Assembly (NCBI GenBank): GCA_003550325.1
Contig: QKWP01001220.1
Location: 58,623 to 122,622 of the forward strand
Source: Gigaspora rosea
Lineage: Eukaryota > Glomeromycota > Glomeromycetes > Diversisporales > Gigasporaceae
Reading direction: 5' to 3'
Length of the DNA stretch: 64,000 bases
This document shows, one piece after another, positions 47,701 to 57,600 of this stretch (positions are counted from its first letter, which is position 1; each line of letters starts with the position of its first letter). Under the pieces are notes generated by a model. The model had not been told where the DNA came from and ran no database searches. It saw nothing but the letters and a program-made list of their open reading frames with translations. The translations under genes were made by a program, and so were the position numbers.

Positions 47701-48190
47701 CTTACCGATCAAGAGATTTATCAATATAAAATTGATGCGGAAAATTGGGTTCGAACTTTTTGTTGCCCATCTGAAGGTTACATAAATTCATTACAAAATT
47801 TTGGTCTTTATCGCAAGGCAGACATAACTCCGTACATGCATATATTTGCAAAACATGTACCGTTATTTATGCAACAGTTAAAAACTAAAGGTCTTTCTTT
47901 ACAAATTTTTTCTACATCGAGTATAGAAAAAAAAAATCATAACCAGGTAATATATATAAGCTTGTAATTAAAATTATATTTACACATACTTTTCTAATAA
48001 ATTTATTATTAGGTTTGAATATTTTTTGGAAGTACTATGATGGGAGGCGGAAATAAAGAACAATCAGTTGTTTATGATATTATGTCCTTTGAGAATCGAC
48101 AACTTTTTTATTTAATTCATAATACTTCTAAAGAAATTACAATACAAAATATCGATGCAAATAATAAGGAAAATTTATTGAATTAAATAA
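44792..48190 (+). pseudogene. Body of a transposase-like gene, broken
   Basis: Coding blocks continue in the same orientation. One open block runs 44868-45398 (ENQQPAVHLHNIQLGVDNKN ... SILSVLVPIWKQSFPPTLLL, then LKLGGDGHNVGRKQNHVMM). Then, after a gap holding other repeats, comes 47040-47260 (GVHWPVELFFCGDWKFMYII, NYFCLYCNCNAASRWDMDQ). A further block covers 47335-47950 (IPDELHMLLRISDILMECL, WTWTSLMGPDKKKMLEKFP, ITPYMHIFAKHVPLFMQQL, FSTSSIEKKNH). A last piece at 48020-48183 has TMMGGGNKEQSVVYDIMSFE. Several stops interrupt it. I recall this family as multi-copy in mycorrhizal fungi. Candidate acidic residues are GGDG, RISD and SSIEKKNH, with a CXXC between. An alternative is a domesticated host family. 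The piece at 45470-45600 (NPLENFDLKATMQTFESKME) may be foreign. Confidence 0.6.
46232..46690. repeat. AAACTTAC/GTAAGTTT repeats inside the broken gene
   Basis: TTTTCTGAAACTTACGCACG (46236) and TTTTCTGAAACTTACATAAA (46616) are direct copies. An inverted relative, TTTTGTGTAAGTTTCGG, lies at 46432-46448, and another at 48478-48500. They look like MITE ends inserted in the gene's introns or body. At 46785-46945 a TTTATTATTTTAATTA array of about nine units follows. Confidence 0.5.
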
Positions 48191-49348
48191 AAAGGTATTT
48201 CATTTACGCAGGTATTAATGATCCTGACAAATAAAGAAAATTGGCAAAGCTAATCTTCAGCTTAGCCAGTCAAATCAGTTGGTCAATTTCTTATATTGAT
48301 GATAATTTTGCATAAAATCTTTATCATTACAAAAAATTTTCGTATTTGGATAATATTTTATTAAATTTATAAATAATTTTAAAAACATATAAGTGTAAGT
48401 AGGGGCTGCTGGCACCCTATAAGTTCAAGCTTAAAAATGGTTAGGGATATCAAATTATGGTAATTTTGGTTTTATGTAACTTTGTGTAATTTTCGGTATT
48501 GAAATTTCGTAATTTTGAATACACAATATATAAAAATTTGTTATAGAATTTTTTTCGTATAACAATGGGTCATAATAGTGATACCGTATCAAATTTTAAT
48601 ATAATCATTAAAACCATGCTTATCGTCATTATATACAAAATGACAAAATAGATGCATAGCTCTAACTTTAATATAATTCAAAGTAATATTTTGCGAAAAT
48701 TAATAATAGGTTTCTATGAGAAAAGTTACGAAGTCATTTTTTATATTTAAATAAAAAAAAGCAAATCCGGCTTAAATTTAAAAATTTTATTATTAAAAAA
48801 ACTGAAGAATATTAAATAATCAATTTGGAGCCAAAGTTTCACAATATTTTAGAAAAAAACGCTTCGTTACTTTGTAAATATGTTGCGTAAAAAATGATTT
48901 GTTTTTAAAAAACTTCGAAAGAGAAAAAAATTCGATCTGTGCATCTAAAAGAAATTCAAGTTATTTTTATATTTAATTTACGTAATATATGTTCGATCAG
49001 TGATATCATTAATTTTTTGATTTAAATATTTTAATAGCTAAATGTTAAGGTGACCTGATATAAATTTGATTTACTTAGTTGACGTACAACCCCAATGGCA
49101 CCTATATAAATCTTAAGTACTGTAAAGTTGCAAATTATAAATTATTCTATATTATTTTAAATGATTTTTTGCTTAAAAATGTTTAGAATTACCAATATAG
49201 TGGCTGTAGAATTCCATATCACGTTAATTTAAGGATAGAAGGTTCGATACAAGCCAGCATTCTGGTTAAATTAAAATATCAGATGTTAAATTTATTCCCT
49301 AGGACGGTAGGAATAATGAAATATTCCCCGGCACATGGAATAAATGAG
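48191..49348. other. Non-coding AT-rich spacer
   Basis: I see no gene. A relative of the AAACTTAC repeats is at 48459-48530. Near 49250, GGTTCGATACAAGCC resembles a tRNA T-arm, but no cloverleaf can be formed around it. Confidence 0.4.
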
Positions 49349-49508
49349 TTATTCCCCGTCTTATTATGATTGCATGACGGAGATTTACATTTATTAATCA
49401 CAATTGTTATTTGTTATTTCCCCCGGGTAATAACAAATAAGAAAAAAAAAATTTTTGTGATAAGTAATATGTAAATCCCGTCATGCAATCATAATGAAAT
49501 GGGAATAA
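49349..49508. repeat. 160-bp fold-back palindrome
   Basis: Two arms of about 55 bp pair across a short centre: TTATTCCCCGTCTTATTATG and GATTGCATGACGGA at the left, and TCCCGTCATGCAATCATAAT and GGGAATAA at the right. A second inner pair (TGTTATTTCCCCC and GGGTAATAACA) is nested in the loop. It is a MITE or a very recent inverted duplication; the arms are nearly identical. Confidence 0.7.
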
Positions 49509-49782
49509 AAGTTTTATATAAAATACATTTCGCACTTACAAAGTCTCTATAATTATTAATATCATGTAAAAAAAAAAATCCAAGTGCTGTTCTTAGCTAT
49601 ACGTAGCTTATCCTTCGTAATTTTGTAAAATTTGCTTCCAGAACACTCAAACTTTCATCGTTAGCGTATTATAAAGTTCATTGTTATTTACCTAATTTAT
49701 ATTAGATAATACCTTCATTAATATGATTATTTGGTACCTTCAAAAACTAAAAAAACACTATCAAAATTGGAAAAATTCGGTA

Positions 49783-49913
49783 TGTTGATTGGTAAAATTC
49801 AAACAATCAACTTGTCATGCAACATTATTATATGACTTTACAGACATGCATGTCCATAGAGTCTTATGATAGTGTTGAATGCAAGTTGGCCATTTGAATT
49901 CTACCAATCAACA
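49783..49913. mobile_element. 131-bp MITE
   Basis: The inverted ends TGTTGATTGGTAAAATTCAA and TTGAATTCTACCAATCAACA (one substitution) continue into AACTTG and CAAGTT with small gaps. No coding content, and the target duplication is not clear. Confidence 0.65.
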
Positions 49914-50371
49914 TCTTGAAATCTCTTGATTACCTTTCGTGATCTCATAAATCTACCGTATTGTATGAACTATTAAGAGATTAGGTGATCTAAATGTAAT
50001 AACCAAAATTTTTTTTTTTTTTAAATTAAAATATTCAACAATCAAAAATCCACATTTCTTTCAACAGCACTGTATTTACAATTTATTTAATCTTGTAACG
50101 ATCTAAATCTATTTTGCTTATACTATATCTCTAATAATAAAACAGATTTTAATTATCTGTTGATTTGCTGAAAAGGTACCTGAGGTAATATGGATCTATA
50201 ATTTTTTTGAATTGACCCATTACTTGAAGAATCTTTATTTGGATCAGCCTCATGCACTTGTGGTAGATTCAGGGTAACGTGATTCGCTTTGAATACGGTA
50301 GGTCTAATAAAATAGAGTTAAATGTATAAAAAAAAAATAAAACAATAAATATAGTGCACCATAATACACAC
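49914..50371. other. Non-coding spacer
   Basis: No gene was seen. The last bases (CAATAAATATAGTG at about 50343-50356) may be the left target duplication of the following retroposon. Confidence 0.35.
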
Positions 50372-51530
50372 AACTCTTTCTGACGATCCCTCGTACCAAC
50401 TTTTTCACAACTACCGACCTATGACAACTATACAATTATTATACTTATACACAACAAAACTTTACCCTGGAGCAACTGGAAATCAGAGTTCCAGATCGAA
50501 TGTTGAGATAATTGAAATAGAGCTGAAAAAGAATTCTCCTTTTGGGGTTGACTCCCCGGTAGAAGACTCTGGTACTATAGAAGATGTAGTAGAGCCAAAA
50601 ACTCTAAAGTTTTTGTCAAAAGGAGTGGAAACATTAGTAGAAGCATACTTTTGGTTGAATATAATATTTTGTATAGCATATACTCTTTCAGTCCTTTACA
50701 AGTTGGTACTTTTGGTACTCTTCTTTGGTTTTTTCGAAATTTTACCAAAAAGTGGGAAATCTAGCTTACCCCCTCCAGAAGATCAGCAGTGTTTACTCCT
50801 TCCAAATCGGGATTGCGGCTATCTAATTGAAGTCGACATCACGAGTGCGCATTTTGCTACAATGTAAATAGTGAATGACGTGTCAGAGATTTTTCTGGAA
50901 TATTCGTAGAAATTTCTTTTCTTTTATAAGATTTAGGCGTAGTGTATTAGTGTATATTTCTCTGCTATATAGTTTACATATAATACTTTGGTAAAGTTTC
51001 TATACAGTATTATATAATTTTTACGTCCACACATTTCTTTTATGTGTTTGTTATAGATTAGTTTTTTTTCTTTGTCTTTCTCATCTTTCTTCTTTTCTTT
51101 TTGTTATATTTGGTATTTTGATTAGGTTTTGTAGTTTCTCCCCTTTTTTTATTTTCCTTTTAAATTTCTTGCTTGTACCTTTTTTCTTTTTGTTCTTGGA
51201 TTGAAATCACTCTACCATTGAAGCTAGGTGAGGAGGATTTAAAGAAATTGGCAATCTTGACAAGGCTAACAGCAGCCAATCAGTGATTACGGGGGAGGAC
51301 GTGCAGAGAGTTGCATGCCCCTGTTTAAGAAAATTGTTGTTGCGGCAAATTGTACTTAGCAGACATTATATAGCACGAGTAAGTTTTTATTAGAGAAAGG
51401 AGAGATTTCGGTAATAGCTATAAACTGAAATTTTGTATACAAAGATATGCAGTCTTCCTAGTTAATAAAAGCAGGATTGTCAAAGCAAAAAAAATAAATA
51501 ATTATAGTGGGGTTTTTGCTAATAAAAAAC
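50372..51530 (+). mobile_element. Hairpin retroposon family R1, best-preserved copy
   Basis: It starts CTCTTTCTGACGATCCCTCG. A reading frame from ATG 50421 runs 148 codons without a stop: MTTIQLLYLYTTKLYPGATG, VDSPVEDSGTIEDVVEPKTL, a hydrophobic stretch NIIFCIAYTLSVLYKLVLLV, then ILPKSGKSSLPPPEDQQ. The conserved hairpin (ATAATACT...AGTATTATAT) is at 50978-51022, followed by a T-rich tract and a GGATTTAAAGAAATT block, then an A-rich end. A possible 13-bp imperfect target repeat is AATAAATATAGTG at 50344 and AATAATTATAGTG at 51496. The protein is not recognised. Its role, if it is made, is unknown; one membrane helix is likely. Confidence 0.65.
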
Positions 51531-51570
51531 CTTTTAGACGTCTTGTTAACAAAATCCTATATTCTAATCC

Positions 51571-52125
51571 TTACTGTTGAGAAAATTCTCCAGAATCTGC
51601 TATGAATTTACAAGTAACGGTACCGCATTGAAAAATGCGATTATTCTCCTTAACCTCTGATTGCGACCAACTAAAGTTAACTCCGTACGAACTCTCATTA
51701 TCTACAAATAGAACATAACCGATAGTTTGTAATTTTGGATCTTGTCGGACGTTCCAATTGTCATAATTGATTAGTTGTTTCAATCTTTGCTCACAAGCCT
51801 CACCCTGAAAAAAACAAGAATACTTTCGTTGCACAGGACTATAACGAAAAGAAGGTTCACTTTCAAAAAGAAAAACAAATATATTTTCCGGAAAAGCATG
51901 AATAGAAACTTGTTTTGTGCCTATCGAATGTCTATTAAAGCCAAGACGTTTTTTAACAAGAACTATAAATGCATCTTGATAAAATGTGATTTGCTCAAGG
52001 GATGGTTGAATAAGTAGCTTGCGATGAGGTATGATTTTGTTATTTCGATACTTGTTTCTTTCATGATTTACAAGCTTTTTTCGAGAAGAAAGAATCTCCC
52101 AGCAAAGTTGACATTTACTCGCCAT
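51571..52125 (-). CDS. Intact single-exon protein with Cys/His N-terminus, unknown function
   Basis: ATG at 52125 (MASKCQLCWEILSSRKKLVN) to TAA at 51571, 184 residues. An upstream in-frame TTG is not needed. The N-terminus CQLCWEILSSRKKLVNHERN has a CXXC plus His pattern like a single zinc finger. The middle is FPENIFVFLFESEPSFRYSP then RKYSCFFQGEACEQRLKQL. The end is ENNRIFQCGTVTCKFIADSG, with CGTVTC as a further Cys pair. I recall this as part of a multi-copy family in mycorrhizal fungi but know no function. There are no membrane segments. The retroposon just downstream may have truncated a longer gene. Upstream at 190 bp is the ATATGGGCGGAT motif shared with the zinc/Sel1 locus. Confidence 0.65.
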   Translation of the reverse strand: MASKCQLCWEILSSRKKLVNHERNKYRNNKIIPHRKLLIQPSLEQITFYQDAFIVLVKKRLGFNRHSIGTKQVSIHAFPENIFVFLFESEPSFRYSPVQRKYSCFFQGEACEQRLKQLINYDNWNVRQDPKLQTIGYVLFVDNESSYGVNFSWSQSEVKENNRIFQCGTVTCKFIADSGEFSQQ

Positions 52126-52314
52126 TGGAATTCTCAACGTACTGGCTAATTCTTCAGCAGTTGTTCGGCTCTAAGATTCTGAAGATTCAGAGTAACATAT
52201 TAACGATTGATAATTTAAATTCTAGTGATATAATAGAACAAAATCATATGATTGGTTGATGATCATGTTTGATCATCATGTGTGACAAAACCGGATTTAT
52301 GTGACATATCGAAT

Positions 52315-52334
52315 GGAAACAAATCCGCCCATAT
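52315..52334 (-). promoter_or_regulatory. Conserved upstream motif ATATGGGCGGAT, copy 2
   Basis: On the minus strand this reads ATATGGGCGGATTTGTTTCC, two differences from copy 1 at 43569. It is 190 bp upstream of ATG 52125. ATGATGATC follows downstream on the same strand. Confidence 0.55.
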
Positions 52335-52745
52335 GTGTAGTTGAAAATTAGTAATTTTTTATTGTGATTGGTTAGACTTTGTTGATCATTTAGTGATTTT
52401 AGTGGCCTACTGACCAATCAAATTGTGAGATGATCATAGAATAACGACGTTATTTAATAATTAATACTGGTTTTATTTAAATATTAAAACACATCATTAT
52501 GCATACATATACTTGCCAAATCTATAAATTCTAATTCTAAATTCCAAATCCTACTACTGTATTAAAATTTCAAAGTCAAAAATAGAACAAATTCTATATT
52601 AGCGGGTTTCATAATTAACAAATAAGTGACGTATTTTGAAAATAAGTAGGATTTTTTTTTTTTTTACTATTTGCTATGTTGAATTATAAATCGGAAAAAT
52701 AAAATAAGTTTCTCTGATTTTAATTATGTACCCCTCTATTAGATA

Positions 52746-53154
52746 CGGTGCAGGACGCTTAAAGGCGACACAAATTTTAAAGCTAATTATATTTAATATA
52801 AAAACAATATCACAAAAAAACAAGCCACTATTTTGTAGTTTAGCTAATTTGCTACAACTTAGCGGTCTTATTTTTTAAAAAATTATTGTATATTTTTTTT
52901 AGTTAATGAGTTTAAAAGTATAGTATTTTTATATGATGTGTAAAAATTTGGCCCAAAATGGAACAAGTCACAAGTTTTAACTTACTGCTATTGGCTAATT
53001 TTAAAATTAATTTTAACATTAATTTTAAAATATTTTTTAATAATTAATTTTTTAGCCAATCAAATTGCAAGAATTCACAAAAACATCAAATTTTACTATG
53101 AAATTTTTGAAAATGGTACAAATTTTATAATTTCTGCCTTTAAGTGTCCTGCAC
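52746..53154. mobile_element. MITE with GTGCAGGAC ends
   Basis: The left end is GGTGCAGGACGCTTAAAGGC and the right end in reverse complement is AGTGCAGGACACTTAAAGGC, both next to TA. The interior carries a second inverted pair around AATTTTAAAATTAATTT. About 410 bp, no coding frame. Confidence 0.65.
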
Positions 53155-53225
53155 TATACAAATCCCAAACTAAGTATAAATTCAATTTAGTTCAAATACC
53201 AAATTAAATACAAATTTCAAATTAA

Positions 53226-53595
53226 GGGTAGGGTGTACATAGATCATTTTTTATATGATCTACATGGTATATTAAATTTTTATATAGTAATAAAAAAATA
53301 CTTCTAATAAAACTTCTTAACATCTTAACCAATTGGTATCAAATATATGTAATATATAGTTTAATCAAGTTTGTTTCTAATAGTAAAGTTGCGCAATATG
53401 TATTGCTTTAAAAAAAATTAAATTCACATATAATTAAAATCTCTGAAATCGATATGTTTTTCCTGGATAGTACAAAGAATTGCTAATCCTAATTGGTCGA
53501 ATCATGTGATGTTTACATGATATTATATGTTATTGTTATACAAAGTTGATCTACATTCTATTTTATATGAATTTGGAAATGTTGACACTCTACCC
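53226..53595. mobile_element. TTAA-flanked MITE, copy 2
   Basis: TTAA lies on both sides (53222-53225 and 53596-53599). The left end is GGGTAGGGTGTACATAGATC, matching the 3747-4598 element. The right end is GACACTCTACCC. It is 370 bp with nothing nested inside, so it gives the basic size of the family. Confidence 0.7.
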
Positions 53596-53914
53596 TTAAG
53601 TACTATATTTTTATAAAATACATAAAAGCTTTATAAAAGTTTATATCTAATTTTTATAGCATATAAAATTATATAATAGTATATTTTTTTATAAAGATTA
53701 TATTTGAATGTACTATAACTATTATTCTTTTACTATAATAAAGTATAAAACTAGTAATTAAATTTTATTAGTTATAATTGGTATAACTAGTAATTTTAGT
53801 TAATATAAAAAATTAGTATTTTTTCAAAGAGTGTTATTTTATAAAGACAAGTTAGCATAGTGGCCCCATGATTAATCAATCAAATTTAATCATATGCATT
53901 ATGTACTCATGCCA

Positions 53915-54515
53915 AGCATAAGGTAAAAAGTGGTAATTTGGCGAAGTTAACATAACTAATATAAAAACTTTTTTATTTTAATATTAAAAAATTTCTATTT
54001 TTTTGTATTAAACTTTATATATGATTTAGAATTATTTTATAAAAAATTAGTCGTATAACAACTTGTTTTAACGTGACATTAAATGGATTATAAATTGTAT
54101 CAAAAAACTTAATTTTAGAGAGGTAGGGGTAATTTGGCGAATTTATGGTATCTTGTGTGACCCAGTGGTAAAAATTAAATAATTTTATATCATTCGATTC
54201 ATCTCGATGAGGTGAATCAAATAATATAAAGTTTAACCAATTCTGATCACTGGATCACAAAATATCATCAATTATATGTTGCACAAAAATGATCCTTGGG
54301 GGTATTTTGACGAAGTGTAAACATGACAAAGAATCGAAAATATCTTGTGACCCAGTGATCAGAACCAGGCAAGCTTGGTACCATTCGATTTGTCTCATCG
54401 AGACAAATCGAAAGGTATAAAAATTATTCGATTCTGACCATTAGATAAGGTGATATTAAAATTCGCCAAATTACCCGTATTCGCCAAATTACTCCCTTTT
54501 ACCTTATGATTCATG
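53915..54515. repeat. Fold-back MITE with AATTTGGCGAA ends
   Basis: The left end is CATAAGGTAAAAAGTGGTAA followed by TTTGGCGAA. The right end, in reverse complement, is CATAAGGTAAAAGGGAGTAA followed by TTTGGCGAA. Subterminal words GTGACCCAGTG and ACCATTCGATT recur in both arms. It ends about 170 bp before the start codon at 54687, so it may supply promoter sequence to that gene. Confidence 0.65.
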
Positions 54516-54686
54516 TGATTAAATTCAATTGATCAATTATATATACTTAAAATTATTAAGTTAAAATCCGTGAAAGATCGGCACTAGATCATATGATTAT
54601 CATTTAATACATTTGGGGATAAGTGTTATAGTAAATCGGTATAATAAACTTGAATCTCTCAAGAACCACCTTTAGTACCTATTAAA

Positions 54687-57600
54687 ATGTCTCAAAATCC
54701 TCGTATTATGTTATTAACACTGGGCTCACTAGGTTCAGAATTACATTATGGCCCTTACTCTTTTTATTGGTGGCTAATTTCAAATGAAGATCAAACTATA
54801 CTTCCGATTAGACTTGGACAAAAAGTTAAAGTTTGTTTGAATAATAATGACTTTTTTATAACCATACAAACTGGCTCTGAAAATACCGCACTATTACCAG
54901 CATATTGTTGTCAAAGTGGAATATATACTGCAACTGAAACAAGTCCTACAAAAGCAATTTCTAATATATATAGACAGTATTTTAATACATGTACTTGCTA
55001 TTCAGGATATCAAATAATGGGTTGGAATGATAATGATATTATTGAAAAATTAAAAGAAGATATTCAATTTATTCCTTTCAATATTAAATTAGAAAGTAAT
55101 AATATCTTTATCTATAGTATTGGTGTTTCTTCGCATGAAAAATGGTATTATGCTGGTCCGGGTTTTCAAGCTTTATTAATCTATAAATATGAAAAAAAAC
55201 CAGCAGTTTTTGTATCACGAATTGAAGATAAAAAATGTATTATTGTAATATATCAAGAATCTACTTTGAAAAAACAATTTATTGGAAATACGCCAAATCA
55301 AGTATGGGAAAAAACAGGACAATTACGAAAATTTACCAGCAAACAGCTGTTTGGGCTCGATAATTCAATTACAAAAAATCTAATTCAACAATATAGTATA
55401 ACAAAATGTACATCTAATGATTGGGACAATGAAGATATTTTGAAACAATTATTCGATTATCATTTGAAAAGAAGAACGCTAATTGGAAAAGTTTTTTTAA
55501 AAGTTGGAAAGATTCTGAAAATCCAATAATTGAATTAAATCCTTCATTATGTGCTATTTATCCATCGGGATATGAATTTAGTGATCGTGAACTAGGTGCA
55601 TGGAGAACTATGCTACATGCTGCTGGTGCAACTAATATAACTCCTTGGTCACTAGAAGAGTCAGAAGTAATAATTTTTTTTATAATTTGAGTGACAGAAA
55701 GGGAAAACCTGTAAATCATTTTATTCATTAGTAAAATGATTTACAGGTTTTTGCTTCCCATCACTTATTTTATTTGTTATTTTTCAAAAAAATAATATAA
55801 TAAAATAAATTCTTCATATTAGCATCAACTATGGACAAAATTTATAAACGGGAAAGCAGATAAAGTAGCTTTTGCTACATTATATGAAAGAGGATTCCTT
55901 ACCAATATTCCAAAAAATATGCCCAATACAACAGAAATATTTTGGGAATGTTTTGAACATGCGCTTGCATGTAATAAAAAAAATCTGGATGGAAAAAGAC
56001 GTATCCTTTCTATAATCGCCAATGAATTCACATATAAGGAATTGGAGCAAAATCTAAATGTAAATATATCTATTTTATTTATTTTATTTATTTATTTCTT
56101 TTTACTCTAATTATTACTTTATATAAAGGTTGGAAAAAATACCATATTAGAATCTAGAAAACATGCGCGTAGCGATGGTTATGGAGCTCCAATAATTGCA
56201 AAACCAGTAATTCATAGACAAAGATTTACAAATGAAATGCTCAAACAAATTGAAAGTTTTTTGAATGATAAAGAGTTTGTCAATATGAGTTCATATAAAA
56301 CAGATACAAAAACTGGAAAGCCTATTTTATATTTGCAAGACACTAAACAAGCATTATGGAAACGGTTTTCAGAAGAATATCCAAATAGTATGCGTCGTAC
56401 ATTCTTTATGACATGTTTGGGAGGAGGTCAATATATATATCGGGAAAATCTTGGTGGTCTCTGTTCAACATGTAACGATTGTGGGTATATGGTATTTGGT
56501 GATACCGGAACTATGATTTCTGCACATGTTACGGATGATGTTCTAAAGGTAATAAAATTTTTATTTATAAAATTATTTTACAGTTAAGTCTAAATAAAAT
56601 TTTTTATTAGAGACAATTATTGAAACAATCACAAGAATTACGGTGATATATACGAAGGGACTATTCTAAAGAACTTGAAATTTCGTCAACAGGTATTCCA
56701 GTTCACAATTTTTGTATAAGCCATTGCATATGATATGCTTTTGGAGTTTGTGATCTTGACCATCCAATTACTTGTATAAAATGTGAAGGCCTTTTTTATT
56801 TCTTTGACAAATTAAAAGAAGTACTAAATGAACAACATTCAGAAACTTTAGATAAATACAAGCAAAAATTAATAGCATGGATGGCTCATCATGCTCGAAA
56901 AACTTATTTGAATATTCATGTTCGAACAAATTTAGACGAATTAGATGATAAAGGTGCAGTAATAATTGTAGATTACAAGATGAAAATTTTACCTCAAAGT
57001 GCAAGAGAAACAAAAGCTGAGTTTTTTGGAAAATGTGGGTAGAGTCTCCATTCTGTACTTGTTTATACCAAAAATGTAGAACAAAATCAACTAAATATTC
57101 AAACTTTCGATCATTGGTCTGATGATACTCATCAAGATGCATGGTATACTGCATCATCCTTGAATACTGTATTCGAAACAATCAATCCAAAACCCGAATG
57201 GGTAATTATTATGTCAGATAATGGAATGCATTATCATTGCACAGAATTAATGCTAATTGTTGGGAAATGGAAAGAGTGGTACGATATAACTCCTCGAAAA
57301 TGGATTTTTCTTGAAGCAGGCGAGGCTAAGACATCAATCGATAGTCACCATGCTCAGGTATATATAGTTTTGATGTTTAGATAAAAAAAAAAAAGTTACT
57401 AATCATTTATATAAAGATTTCGCAAGCTATAAAAAGGTATATAAAAATTGGATATGATGTTAATACAGGAGATGATATAGAATCAGCCATCAAAGATATA
57501 GCGGGTACTAAGATAGCGAATTTAAACGCTAATCAAAATAATGGTAAATAAATATTTGGAATTATTGAATTACATTCTATATAAAAGCGAAACTGATCTT

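Noticed and set aside
49240-49275. tRNA T-arm-like GGTTCGATACAAGCC
   Set aside because: No acceptor, D or anticodon stem can be paired around it at tRNA spacing.
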